A stretch of 64,000 bases of DNA, taken from assembly GCA_964605795.1 (NCBI GenBank), contig CAZSDZ010000006.1, forward strand, positions 1-64,000. The letters are read 5' to 3'. Shown here piece by piece: positions 17,583 to 27,241 of the stretch. The notes under the pieces were generated by a model, which was not told the origin of the DNA, made no database searches, and was given only the letters and a program-made list of their open reading frames with translations. Both the position numbers and the translations under genes were made by a program. The stretch is from JAFGOM01 sp964605795 (lineage in GTDB: Archaea; Halobacteriota; Methanomicrobia; Methanomicrobiales; Methanospirillaceae). Position 1 is the stretch's first letter; each line of letters starts with the position of its first letter.

Positions 17583-18584
17583 TTACTCGGTCGTCTCTGC
17601 AACGATGACCGTTGCGGCAACGATCTCTTCGCTATCGGTCTCTGCCTCATCACTCACGATTGCTACGATGAATTCATCAGTAAACGCTTCAAGTGCCGTT
17701 TCATATGCAATAAATTCATCCGGATTTACCGTGCCCTCTGCCTCGTAGGTGGCAAAGAGTGTCTCTGCAGCAGCCTGTAAGTTCTCTTTAATGGTAACGA
17801 ATTCATCAAAGGATGCGTCAGGATACACTTCCTTTGCCTGTTCAACCACGATATCAAAGGTATTAAACAGAGCAATTGCATCATCTTTCTCGGCAACATC
17901 GCCAAGAACCGGGTATGCATAGGTCTCCTCGCTCGCTTCCAGTAATAGTGACATGAGCCATAACCGGTAGGAATCAAGGGTTATCGGTTCAGTTCTTGAT
18001 GCTGACTGGATATCCCATAAAAACCCGATATCTGATGTTGTATTATCAACCTGCTCCTCAAAGGCAATGACATCCTCGAGAACTGCAGTCTTGTTTGCTT
18101 CGTCGTACGATGCAAACATCGTCTCTGCGGCGGCCTTCATCCCGGCTGTTCCTTCAATCACCGTATCAAATAAGACCCGGGCTTCTGCAGCCTCCGGCCG
18201 TGTCAGGTCTGCTTTCTCTTCAAAAGCAGCAACTAAAGCAGGGACGGAATCAATCTCATCAAAGAATACCTGTTTCTCGTCTGTGTTCCCGGTGAGGAGA
18301 TAATCAAACGCCTCTTCGGTAGCCAGTAAGATCGCATGTTCAAGTGCAGATAATGAAGCCTCTCCTTCATCGGAGAGCAGAACAACGGCTATTACCTCAT
18401 CGTTCCCGGTTGCTTCTTCAGTCACACCGGCATCCTCTTCGACAACGATTACCGCAGCCTCTTCATCGGCAGTCACGGCTGCCGTAAAGAGGGTCATACA
18501 TACCAGTAGTACAAAAAATAATTTCAGTCTCATCTTTGAAACCCTACACAAGTGCTCCGTGATACCCGATAAATATTGTGTCAT
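17583..18584 (-). CDS. Exported acidic helical protein, two repeats (paralogue 1)
   Basis: The 333-residue protein has a signal sequence (about 17-39, LKLFFVLLVCMTLFTAAVTA) followed by an acidic, Ala/Glu-rich region and two repeats of about 110 residues. Both repeats share a pattern: a helix with EEAFDYLLTGNTDEKQVF or EETYAYPVLGDVAEKDDA, then AAAETMFASYDEA or AAAETLFATYEAE. The T-G-N-x-x-E-K-x-x-F segment followed by helices is reminiscent of extracellular four-helix sensor bundles, but no membrane exit or kinase follows. The likely start is one of the first Mets; MRLKLFF at residue 18 fits the signal peptide best. A paralogue is the next gene upstream (18806-19756). The function is unknown. 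Confidence 0.7.
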   Translation of the reverse strand: MTQYLSGITEHLCRVSKMRLKLFFVLLVCMTLFTAAVTADEEAAVIVVEEDAGVTEEATGNDEVIAVVLLSDEGEASLSALEHAILLATEEAFDYLLTGNTDEKQVFFDEIDSVPALVAAFEEKADLTRPEAAEARVLFDTVIEGTAGMKAAAETMFASYDEANKTAVLEDVIAFEEQVDNTTSDIGFLWDIQSASRTEPITLDSYRLWLMSLLLEASEETYAYPVLGDVAEKDDAIALFNTFDIVVEQAKEVYPDASFDEFVTIKENLQAAAETLFATYEAEGTVNPDEFIAYETALEAFTDEFIVAIVSDEAETDSEEIVAATVIVAETTE

Positions 18585-18805
18585 CAGGATATTTTTCTAA
18601 AAAAGAGACAGAATTTTTTTATTGGCAAATCAGGATAACTGACCGCTTCCCTGACTGCGTAGATACCAGGGCAATGATTTGCGGGAAATTATAACCAATC
18701 AGGAAAGGGATACGACGATTTAAAAAATGAAATGCCCGGGTTTTTCCATTTCAGGGGGTACATGATTCTGTACTGGCAAACTCTGAACCGACGCTCATTG
18801 TATTC

Positions 18806-19756
18806 TTAAGTGACACGAACCGGATCTGTAATCAGGTCACTAGTGGTTATCTCTTCCAACACGGTCTTTAGGGCTTTTAACTCTTCCTGAAAAACATAAC
18901 TGTCTGCTTCGTACGATGCAGAGATAGCGTTTGCAGCAATCAGAAGGTTTCTCTTGCCTGCGGTAAGATCCTCAAACGAAGCATCGGGATACTGTTTCTC
19001 TGCTTCTTGTAACTGGCTGTCAAACGCGGTAAATAATGCAAGAGCTTCTTTTTTCTCTCTGATATTACCGGTGACCAGGTACGCATAGGTCTTTTTTGCA
19101 GCATCCAGTAGTATTCCGATGAGCCACTGGTTGTACTCATCAGGACTTCCCTGCTCTAACCCCGGAATTTTCGCATCATTACATAATGCATCGAATATAT
19201 CAGATACAACATCTCCCTGCTTTCTGAAATCTGCTATCTCTTCAGGAACACTTGTACCTGCTTCATATGAGGCAAACATCGTACCTGCGGATTTTTCCAT
19301 GACATCAACCGCAGCAATCAGTTCATGATAGTGATCCTCTCCTCGTACTGCCCCATCGGCAGAGAGATCAGATTCCTTAAAAAAATCGGCAGTATAATTT
19401 GTTACTAAATCCATCTCATCGATGAATTGTTGTTTATCAGTACCGTTGCCGGTATAGAGGTACAGGAATGCTTCTCCGGTTGCCGTCATAAGAGCGTTCC
19501 TTGCTGCAAGAAGGGATTGCACCGCTTTTTGAGAGTATACAGGAATGGGGACTGCCGTTTTCTCTTCCGTGCTATTTATTACCCCATCCGGTATATCCCC
19601 GGCGAGGATTAATGTCGAGTCAGTATTAAGGCCGATTTTCGTATCGGCGGTAGTATCAGAGATGATAACTGCCGCTTTTTCAGCACTCACGGTAGCCATG
19701 GGAAAGAAGACGATACAGGTAAGTAGTACGAGAAAAATGGGTATTCTCATCATCAT
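18806..19756 (-). CDS. Exported helical protein, two repeats (paralogue 2)
   Basis: This 316-residue protein has a signal sequence (about 1-25) and the same two-repeat build as the 17583-18584 product: GEAFLYLYTGNGTDKQQF and KKTYAYLVTGNIREKKEA, then KSAGTMFASYEAG and IAANAISASYEAD. Both proteins also share YPDASF(D/E)(E/D) between helices of the second repeat. The 221-bp gap between the genes contains no long ORF, so they arose by duplication and may have separate promoters. No family is recognised. Export and the helical-bundle build suggest a surface or pseudoperiplasmic binding role. Confidence 0.7.
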   Translation of the reverse strand: MMMRIPIFLVLLTCIVFFPMATVSAEKAAVIISDTTADTKIGLNTDSTLILAGDIPDGVINSTEEKTAVPIPVYSQKAVQSLLAARNALMTATGEAFLYLYTGNGTDKQQFIDEMDLVTNYTADFFKESDLSADGAVRGEDHYHELIAAVDVMEKSAGTMFASYEAGTSVPEEIADFRKQGDVVSDIFDALCNDAKIPGLEQGSPDEYNQWLIGILLDAAKKTYAYLVTGNIREKKEALALFTAFDSQLQEAEKQYPDASFEDLTAGKRNLLIAANAISASYEADSYVFQEELKALKTVLEEITTSDLITDPVRVT

Positions 19757-20027
19757 TCTTTTACCTATGCCGCATGATACCAGAAAAAGATATTCTGTCG
19801 GGATGAGGTACGGAAAGTACCGTACCGGATCAGTCTGAACCCCGTTCTTTCTTTTCCTCAGCTATCATGAGCTGTGGAAATATTGACAAAAGTAGTACCC
19901 GGTTCTGCAGGTACTGTTACGGGAAGGCGATCCATCTTCCCTGACTGAGGTGATTCTCCCTGATAGTAATGCGGTGTGAATTCAAAATATTTTTATTTCC
20001 ATCCTGTACACCTCCCTGTGAAGAGTG

Positions 20028-20456
20028 ATGAGAATAAAAGTGTGCATTGCAATGGGTAGCCTGTTTCTTCTGGCAGGCATTTTTGTCTGTACTGCAGATT
20101 CTCCCACGGTTCCTGACATAATAGGGAACTGGGTCGGGACATCAGTTGGACATGACCGTGTTCACGGTTACCTTGAATACCCGGGTTACGATCTTCTCAT
20201 GTCAATTACAAAACAGCAGGGCAGGGTTTTTAATGGAACACTCACCGTGCGAAACAGGGTGACCGGTACGACAGATGAACCGGAAGGATTTTCAGGTGTG
20301 TTTGGTCCTGATCGAAAGACCCTGTTTTTATCTGAGTATAATAGCGGGTTTGATATCGGGCAGCTTATCGATGAGAACACGCTCGAGATCATCTACCTTG
20401 AGGGTGGTGATAATGCGATGGCCTTTATTGATACCTTCACGAGGGAAGTATCCTGA
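20028..20456 (+). CDS. Small exported beta-rich protein
   Basis: The 142-residue product starts at ATG 20028 (a GTG immediately before it is also possible) and has a signal sequence (about 1-24, CIAMGSLFLLAGIFVCTAD). The mature part begins IIGNWVGTSVG and alternates short strands with G-x-L/F-x-G motifs (RVFNGTLTVRNR, EGFSGVFGPDRK). This is the look of small secreted G-x-W beta-barrel domains. A similar pattern is seen in the C-terminal domain of the Cys-rich proteins at 54-60 kb, but similarity is at pattern level only. The function is unknown. Confidence 0.65.
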   Translation: MRIKVCIAMGSLFLLAGIFVCTADSPTVPDIIGNWVGTSVGHDRVHGYLEYPGYDLLMSITKQQGRVFNGTLTVRNRVTGTTDEPEGFSGVFGPDRKTLFLSEYNSGFDIGQLIDENTLEIIYLEGGDNAMAFIDTFTREVS

Positions 20457-20869
20457 TTCCCTGAATTATTTTTTGGCATATGATATGAGTCATGGAAAGG
20501 ATGCGTATGCCAATATTTTAGTGAACGGGCAGGTTTTGCGAAAACGATACCCGGGTCGAGAACCTCTCTCCTGATTGGTATCCCATGGTTGCAACAGACA
20601 GGGATACATCATCGGAAAGGCATGATTTTTTATCCCTTCATTGTCTGCCGGCTAATTAGGTATTATTTTTCAGGAGCTGATCCAAAAGGTTGTACGGAAA
20701 AGAAAAAGTCTATTTGTCGTCTTTTGGTAACCGGGAAAAACCGGATTGAATATCGGTTCCCTATTTAATTGAGAAAACCGGCGCGATTATGGTTCCATCT
20801 TCTTTTTTTAAAAGGGAAATGCTTAATTTCTTGAACCTCTGATACCCATAGTATCGTACAGGAAGACTG
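20457..20869. other. Intergenic region, promoter for the binding protein-kinase pair
   Basis: No gene is supported. An AT-rich TTTTTTTAAAAGGG stretch about 55-65 bp before the ATG at 20870 is the best TATA candidate. AGGAAG just before the ATG can serve as ribosome binding site. Confidence 0.4.
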
Positions 20870-22039
20870 ATGTCGATGACACAACCAAGATCGAGATATA
20901 TTACAATCCTTCTGGGAATCCTGATTGGTCTCACTATTGTTGCACTTGTGCTCTTCTATGGGGGAGGAGAGGGAAGAGAACCGGTGTATATCGGTTTTTC
21001 AGGACAATTAACCGGATATCAGGCAGAACTCGGGGTCCAGGAGCGAAATGGTGCATGGTTAGCAGTCGAAGACATCAACGCTGCAGGAGGAATCAATGGC
21101 CGTCCTCTCGTCCTCCTTGTCCGTGACGATCTCGGGACTCCGGAAGGAGCACGCAATGCCGATGCTGAACTGATTGCAGAAGGAGTAGTGGCCATTATCG
21201 GACATCCGACGAGCAGCCAGACACTCGAGGGATTACCGGTGACAGAACCTGCCGGCATTCTTATGATAAGTCCGACAACCTCAACCCAGGACTTAAGTGG
21301 CATGGATGATCTCTTCTTCCGGCTCGTTCCGGTATCTTCAGAACGGGCATCTGCGTTTGCCCGGCACATTCAGAAGCGTCAGAACCTGACCCAGCTTGCA
21401 GTCATCACCGACATCGATAATGCAGCGTATACTGTTCTTTATGGGGAGGCATTAAACGAAACATTCAGTACTCTGGGCGGCACGATAACCTCCGCTATTG
21501 AGTTCTCTTCGAAAACAAAGCCTGATTTCGCACCGCAGGTATCTGAACTCAAAAAATCCGGCGCCCAGGGTCTCTTTATTATCGCCAATGATTATGATAC
21601 CGCACTTATCGCCCAGCGGGTCCGGCTTTGTGGATGGGATGTACCGATGTATGCGTCCGGATGGGCCCAGACTGAAACCCTGCTTGCAAGCGGCGGAAGT
21701 GCTGTTGAAGGAATGGAGATTGAACAGGCACTCTTCATGGAGAGTACGGCACCGGCATTTCTTGATTTTAAAGAGAGATACGAAGACCGGTTTGGTCGAC
21801 CTCCTTCCTTTGGTGCAGTCCTGAGTTACGAATCGGTGGGTGTTCTTGCACAGGCACTGCGTTCTACCGGCAAAACGACCGAACATGTAAAAGAGGCACT
21901 CCTTGCGGTTACAGACTTCCCCGGTCTCACCGATACCTTCTCATTTACCCGGTTTGGGGATGTCATCCGTCCATACTACATCAGTACGATAAGGAACGGA
22001 ACATATGCAGACTTCGAGGCAATCCTGCCGGAACAGTAG
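20870..22039 (+). CDS. Leu/Ile/Val-type periplasmic binding protein
   Basis: The 389-residue protein has an N-terminal hydrophobic anchor (TILLGILIGLTIVALVLFY) and the branched-chain amino-acid-binding fold (Peripla_BP_6): IGFSGQLTGYQAELGVQERN, then GAWLAVEDINAAGGINGRPL, VVAIIGHPTSSQTL and the late SYESVGVLAQALRSTGK. Such proteins bind amino acids, amides or aromatic acids. No transporter genes follow; the next gene, 7 bp downstream, is a membrane histidine kinase. The pair is probably a ligand-sensing system in which the binding protein presents the ligand to the kinase. Confidence 0.88.
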   Translation: MSMTQPRSRYITILLGILIGLTIVALVLFYGGGEGREPVYIGFSGQLTGYQAELGVQERNGAWLAVEDINAAGGINGRPLVLLVRDDLGTPEGARNADAELIAEGVVAIIGHPTSSQTLEGLPVTEPAGILMISPTTSTQDLSGMDDLFFRLVPVSSERASAFARHIQKRQNLTQLAVITDIDNAAYTVLYGEALNETFSTLGGTITSAIEFSSKTKPDFAPQVSELKKSGAQGLFIIANDYDTALIAQRVRLCGWDVPMYASGWAQTETLLASGGSAVEGMEIEQALFMESTAPAFLDFKERYEDRFGRPPSFGAVLSYESVGVLAQALRSTGKTTEHVKEALLAVTDFPGLTDTFSFTRFGDVIRPYYISTIRNGTYADFEAILPEQ

Positions 22040-22046
22040 GAAAGAG

Positions 22047-24263
22047 ATGCAGGACAATACCTCTTCCAATACTCTTAATGCGGTAATTCTTCGCATTATT
22101 CGTTTCCGTCTTTTTATTCCTCTTCTTCTGATATCCCTCATTGCCCTTGGTGCGGCAGGGTACTGGGAGATCCAGATGCTCGAGGCTTCTCAGTTGCAGG
22201 TAGCAAAGGCCCAGTCACGCATCGTGGATCAGTATCTTGAACATGCGGGACGGATGCTTGACAATCTTGGAAGAGTTGCAGAGTCATCTTCAAAAGAAGA
22301 ACTTGCCTTGGTTATGGAGAGCACACGGGCTGCGTACCGGTATTACGATACGTTTTATTACCTTGATCCCTCCTCGCGGATTGTGATGATTACGCCTCCT
22401 GATCCCCGTTACACCGGTCTTGATATGTCACACATGCCGTATTTCCGGATAGAGAAGGGGGCCGAACCGGTTATGATATCACGCCCGTTTATCTCCCTGC
22501 GAACCGGAGATCCGACAGTCTACCTGATACGTCATCTGGGGGATGGCGGGGCGGTTGTGGGAGAACTGAGCTTGACTTCTCTCGAGAACGAGATTACCCG
22601 TCTTGCAGAAACGCCGGAAAACGGAGTTTTGTATATTCTTGACCAATCAGGGATGCTCCTTGCCCATCCCTCGCCGGATCTTGTCAGAGAGCAGACTTTC
22701 TTTCCGGACCCCGGGTTTTTGAGACAGCAGGATGGGAGCGGGAGCACTCTTGTATACAAAGATTCAGATACAACGGTTCTTGGGAGTTTTGCTGCCGTAA
22801 CAAAGGCTGACTGGCTTGTGGTGAACCAGATCCCACTCGTAACGGTCATTGCCCCGTATCTCCTCGGACTCTTTCTGTTATTTGTCACATTCTGTATCAT
22901 CTGGCTTGTACTGGTAAGGGATATTCAGGGGCAGCTGGAAAGTCGTCTTAGCAGGCCTCTTGTACTGCTCAGCAGGGGTACCGGTGCATTGTCAGACGGA
23001 GATTTTTCCCATGCCCGTGATCTTGCAGAAATTCCTGATACGTTTGCCGAGCTTGACCGGCTTGCCGGTGATTTTGTGCAGATGAGCCTGGCCCTGCAGG
23101 CACGACAGGAAGCGTTGGAGAAGAGCGAAGGAAGGTACCGTTCCCTGTATGATGAAAATCCTACCCTGTATTTTACGCTGGATAAAGAGGGAAGAATTCT
23201 TTCTGTCAACCGGTACGGAGCAGAATACCTCGGATATACGGTCAATGAACTGGTTGGAGAATCGGTAACGAATGTGTTGTATCCTGATGACAAGCCGCTC
23301 GCACATACTCATCTCGAGTCCTGTCTTGCCCGGCCTGAAGAGATTTTTCAGTGGGAACTGCGGAAGGTCAGGCGGGATGGAAGGATGCTGTGGGTAAAAG
23401 AGACCGCTCATGTTATTTCAGGAGAAGATAACAATCCGATACTACTTATCGTGTGTGAAGATATCACGAAACGAAAGCAGGCAGAAGATGAGGTTACCAG
23501 AACCAGCGAGGAACTCCAGGCCGCGTATGAGGAGATGACTGCGAATGCACAGGAACTGAAACAGAATTATGACGAACTCCATAAAAGTCAGGATGCGTTA
23601 CGACAGGCACGGAAAAAACTGACCCTTCTCAATCATATTGCATTTACTGATATCAGGTCGGCAATCTTCACATTAGCCGGCTATATTCAGCTCGAAGAGT
23701 CGTACATCTCTGATGAGAAGCAGAGGCAGTATCATAATGAACTGGGTGCGATAGCCGGGAAGATAGAGGAGACATTGAATTTTGCCAAAACATACCAGGA
23801 TCTGGGCATCAGACCTGCCTGCTGGCAGAATGTTGAACCGGTATTCCTGTTTGGAATCTCCCATATCAATGTATTAGACTTAAAACGCCATATCAACGTG
23901 AAGGGCCTGGAGATATATGCTGATCCGATGCTTGAACAGGTTTTTTTCAATCTTGCAAAGAATGTACTGGAGCATAGTAAAGGAGCAACAGAGATAACGA
24001 TTCGTTACGAGAACCGGGACGATTCTATAATTATTTTCTTTGAAGATAATGGAGAAGGAATACCCGAAGATGAGAAAGAGACCCTTTTTGAGCGGGAATA
24101 CGGGGAGCGAAAAGGTGTCGGTCTTTTCCTTATCCGTGAGATCCTTGAAATCACAAATATCACCTTAAAAGAGACGGGAAAACCCGGGGTAGGAGCCCGG
24201 TTCGAGATCCTGGTACCGGAAGGGGGATGGCGTTTTACACAGAACACATTGGGTGAGGAGTAA
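22047..24263 (+). CDS. Cache-PAS sensor kinase without the phosphoacceptor histidine
   Basis: Starting at ATG 22047 (7 bp after the binding-protein stop), the 738-residue protein has TM1 (about 15-35), an extracellular double-Cache region (about 40-270), TM2 (about 270-295, YLLGLFLLFVTFCIIWLVL), a linker/HAMP-like region, a PAS domain (about 375-490), a coiled coil, a dimerisation helix and an HATPase with NLAKNVLEHSKGATEI, DNGEGIPEDEKETLF and GVGLFLIREI. In the dimerisation helix the usual R-H-D-I-R-N is replaced by AFTDIRSAIFTL: Thr534 stands where His is expected. It may act as an ATP-binding modulator or phosphatase instead of an autokinase. The ORF can be extended to 22005, overlapping the upstream gene. 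Confidence 0.85.
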   Translation: MQDNTSSNTLNAVILRIIRFRLFIPLLLISLIALGAAGYWEIQMLEASQLQVAKAQSRIVDQYLEHAGRMLDNLGRVAESSSKEELALVMESTRAAYRYYDTFYYLDPSSRIVMITPPDPRYTGLDMSHMPYFRIEKGAEPVMISRPFISLRTGDPTVYLIRHLGDGGAVVGELSLTSLENEITRLAETPENGVLYILDQSGMLLAHPSPDLVREQTFFPDPGFLRQQDGSGSTLVYKDSDTTVLGSFAAVTKADWLVVNQIPLVTVIAPYLLGLFLLFVTFCIIWLVLVRDIQGQLESRLSRPLVLLSRGTGALSDGDFSHARDLAEIPDTFAELDRLAGDFVQMSLALQARQEALEKSEGRYRSLYDENPTLYFTLDKEGRILSVNRYGAEYLGYTVNELVGESVTNVLYPDDKPLAHTHLESCLARPEEIFQWELRKVRRDGRMLWVKETAHVISGEDNNPILLIVCEDITKRKQAEDEVTRTSEELQAAYEEMTANAQELKQNYDELHKSQDALRQARKKLTLLNHIAFTDIRSAIFTLAGYIQLEESYISDEKQRQYHNELGAIAGKIEETLNFAKTYQDLGIRPACWQNVEPVFLFGISHINVLDLKRHINVKGLEIYADPMLEQVFFNLAKNVLEHSKGATEITIRYENRDDSIIIFFEDNGEGIPEDEKETLFEREYGERKGVGLFLIREILEITNITLKETGKPGVGARFEILVPEGGWRFTQNTLGEE

Positions 24264-25180
24264 TGAGGAACGGTCTGTTGTGTAGGATGAAACGTGCATG
24301 ATGCAGGATCACTCACAGAACAGGAACAAACATCCGAGAATTTTGTAATTTGGTTTTAAAAACTCCCATGAAGGGACCAGTATTGTCAGAATTCCATTAT
24401 AATCAGGCTCTCCTAAAAAACCTGCAGCAGCAAACGCTAACATTAAAAAACCACAGGCAAGAGATGATCCCTTCCCTATCCCGATCACGTAATGTCCTGA
24501 TAGAGAACGGTACCTGGCGATATCGGATGACCGTACCAGGACCTGGACACGATTTTTCTCATCACAAAAATGTTGTGTTATCCTTTGATTGCACTGAAGA
24601 GATTTTTTCGGGGGTGTTTAAGGATTCTGGACATGGATGTACTGGAGCATGACGTTACGGGGATGTTCACATTTTTCACATATGCAATCATTAACCCGAT
24701 ATTTCTCAACTATTCCTTTCATACAGGTTGTAGTTGTAAACGCCCACTGCTTTTTGATCAGGATATGGGAAGAAATGTCTGTTCAATTTTTAATCACCCT
24801 ATTTCATGACAGAAGTCGCTCCACTCTATTACATGCAGGGGTTAGAAGGTGCAATATGGGTTAGTAACTCTAATTACCCGGGGACTGAAGGAAAAAATAG
24901 GTATAAAACAGAGAGATAAAGGATATTCAGAAAAATTATGCAATAATGAAAGATAGGAACGTTTCTTTCTCTTCTCATACAAGCAAAGATGGACCCGGAA
25001 ATCCTGAAAACAACGTATTAGATCTCTCTTTTCCGGTCAGCGTATCTCTATCTGGGATTATGAGAGCATATCCTGTTAAATTTTTCATTGGATATGCTCT
25101 TAAGCCCCCCCAGGGAGAGGATAATTGTATATTTCTATAGTGTGTATAAATGATTAGAATCAACAGGTATACGTTCATCG
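24264..25180. other. Long intergenic region, no confident gene
   Basis: Three mutually overlapping plus-strand ORFs (within 24350-24864) have no signal peptide, domain or ribosome binding site that I can support, and base composition is uneven. I read them as non-coding or decayed. The distal part holds an 11-bp inverted repeat (25063-25100, listed separately) just before the next kinase gene. Confidence 0.45.
25063..25100. promoter_or_regulatory. 11-bp perfect inverted repeat before a kinase gene
   Basis: AGAGCATATCC (25063-25073) and GGATATGCTCT (25090-25100) are exact reverse complements separated by 16 bp, ending 80 bp before the ATG at 25181. It could be a dimeric regulator site or an RNA hairpin in the leader. 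Confidence 0.4.
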
Positions 25181-27172
25181 ATGCCCCGAAAAAATCGGTC
25201 TGATCTAGGGAACTCTTTTTCATACCGGATATTGTCAGCGATATTTTTTGGAATCATCATACTGATAAGTCTGTTCTCTGCCATCTCGTATATCGATGAC
25301 AGTTCCTATCTTAAAGAAACATTTCAGGAAGAGATGAAAGAGACAGAACAGAACCTGGTTCATTCTGCCAACCTGATTAACCAGGGTCTCATCTTGTATG
25401 ATACGTCTTTTGATCGGGAATTGATGACCCATTTTGAGACCTTTCTTGATGCGTATGCCCGGTCAGGGGGGGATCCCTCCCTTCTCAATCTGTCTCTTAT
25501 AAAGAGCCAGATTGAGAAGGGAGCATCAGGTGATATCGATCTCTACATCATCAATGAGACCGGGATCATTGAGTACACCACCTACGAACCCGATTATCAC
25601 CTTGATTTTTCTGTCTGGCCTGAGGTATACCAGGAGATAACCCAGATACGCCTGAACAATGCCTACTCTTCAGACCGGGTTGTCAAGGGATTCACTGATA
25701 CTGCTCTTCGTAAATATGCATACTTCCCGACACCCGATCACCGCTACCTTTTTGAGATAGGACTTTCATCGACCGACTTTGATACCACCCGGGACCGGAA
25801 GTTCTCCTATCTTGCAATAGCACAGGAGATCCCCGAATTACGAAAGATAGTTGAGTCAATAAAGTTTTTTGATGAAACCGTTACATTTAGCGACGATCCA
25901 AAAACCGGGTTCATTGGACATGAGTATTACCCTGACTATAATCTGACCCCGGAAAAAATAGCCCTGATTGCGGAAGTTTTCAAGACAAAGGAAGATCGGG
26001 AGGAACAGGATCGTGTCAATCATACCATCGCTAAATATCTCTACATCGATCTGAATGATGATAAAACCGTCTCATCATCGAAACTCAGTCTTGTTGCAGA
26101 GATTGATTACACGACTGCAGCCCTTGATGAGACGATCTTCTCTAAATTGATACTTTCGCTTGCATTCATCTGTTTTTCGGTAATCATTGCCCTGATTATC
26201 GCATACAGTGTCTACCGGTTCATATCAAAACCCGTTGACGAGATAATTGAGGACATCGAGATAATAGCAGACGGTGACTACGATCATCCTATACGACCAA
26301 CCCAGGGGATCGATCTACAACGTCTGGGAACGAGTATCATGATTATGGTTGACCGTCTCAAGGAAAATATCAACCATATCAGGGAGCAGTCAGACCAGAT
26401 TGAACAACAGTCAGAAGAATTACGGCAGGAACTGGTTCAGCGCAACGAGATTGAGAAAGCACTTCTTCTGGCAAATAAAAAATTAAACCTGCTGTCAGGG
26501 ATTACCCGGCACGATATCAGAAACCAGATGAATGCACTGATGCTGTTTCACGAGACTCTTCGAAAGAAACTGTCCCATGATCCCGGCGGTGATGAATTAA
26601 TCGACACGCTCAACCAGATATCAGAAACGATCCTGAATCAGATTGAGTTCACAAAAGACTACCAGGAACTTGGTTTAGGCGAGGCGGCCTGGCATCATAT
26701 CGATGAAATACTGGAGAATATCATTGCAGATAACCGGTTTTTTGGGATAGATGTCGCGTATCATACCGAAGATCTCGAGATCTTTGCAGATAAGATGGTA
26801 GAGAAGGTATTCTACAACCTTCTTGAGAACGCCATCAGGCATGGGGGGAGTATCACCACTATTACCATCTCGTATCAGATCCGTGACACCTTCTGTGTAA
26901 TTGTGGTAGAAGATGATGGAAAGGGTGTACCTCTCCCGATAAAAGAGAAGATCTTTACCCAGGGATTTGGATCAAATACCGGATTTGGTCTCTTCCTCTC
27001 AAGGGAAGTGCTTGCGATTACCGGAATTATGATAAATGAGACCGGACAAGAGAACGAGGGGGCCCGGTTTGAGATTCTCGTTCCACAGGGAAAATGGCGG
27101 TTTCGAAATGAAGAGTTCTCCTCTTTTGCAGAACATCCCGGGAGTGAAGAGAAATTCGTTCACCAGGTATGA
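25181..27172 (+). CDS. Membrane sensor histidine kinase, double-Cache and HAMP
   Basis: The 663-residue kinase has TM1 (about 16-37), an extracellular Cache-type sensor region (about 40-315) with IDLYIINETGIIEYTT and FPTPDHRYLFEIGLS, TM2 (about 322-346), a HAMP domain (about 347-400), a coiled coil, the dimerisation box LLSGITRHDIRNQMN (His444) and a complete HATPase: VFYNLLENAIRHGG, EDDGKGVPLPIKEKIF and GFGLFLSREVL. Unlike the kinase at 22047 it keeps the phosphoacceptor. No response regulator is adjacent. The extracellular region shares its layout (FRKWPE- or DFSVWPEVYQ-like segment and R-K-Y-x-Y-x-P-x-P-D) with the phosphatase at 32476-34392, suggesting related ligands. Confidence 0.9.
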   Translation: MPRKNRSDLGNSFSYRILSAIFFGIIILISLFSAISYIDDSSYLKETFQEEMKETEQNLVHSANLINQGLILYDTSFDRELMTHFETFLDAYARSGGDPSLLNLSLIKSQIEKGASGDIDLYIINETGIIEYTTYEPDYHLDFSVWPEVYQEITQIRLNNAYSSDRVVKGFTDTALRKYAYFPTPDHRYLFEIGLSSTDFDTTRDRKFSYLAIAQEIPELRKIVESIKFFDETVTFSDDPKTGFIGHEYYPDYNLTPEKIALIAEVFKTKEDREEQDRVNHTIAKYLYIDLNDDKTVSSSKLSLVAEIDYTTAALDETIFSKLILSLAFICFSVIIALIIAYSVYRFISKPVDEIIEDIEIIADGDYDHPIRPTQGIDLQRLGTSIMIMVDRLKENINHIREQSDQIEQQSEELRQELVQRNEIEKALLLANKKLNLLSGITRHDIRNQMNALMLFHETLRKKLSHDPGGDELIDTLNQISETILNQIEFTKDYQELGLGEAAWHHIDEILENIIADNRFFGIDVAYHTEDLEIFADKMVEKVFYNLLENAIRHGGSITTITISYQIRDTFCVIVVEDDGKGVPLPIKEKIFTQGFGSNTGFGLFLSREVLAITGIMINETGQENEGARFEILVPQGKWRFRNEEFSSFAEHPGSEEKFVHQV

Positions 27173-27241
27173 TAGGAAAAAAGAGCGTGTAGTATGGCAA
27201 TCGGTGCATCTGAACACCCTCCTCGTTTTGGATGATTAATC

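Noticed and set aside
24350..24864. Three overlapping plus-strand ORFs
   Set aside because: No ribosome binding site, signal peptide or domain, and they overlap in different frames.
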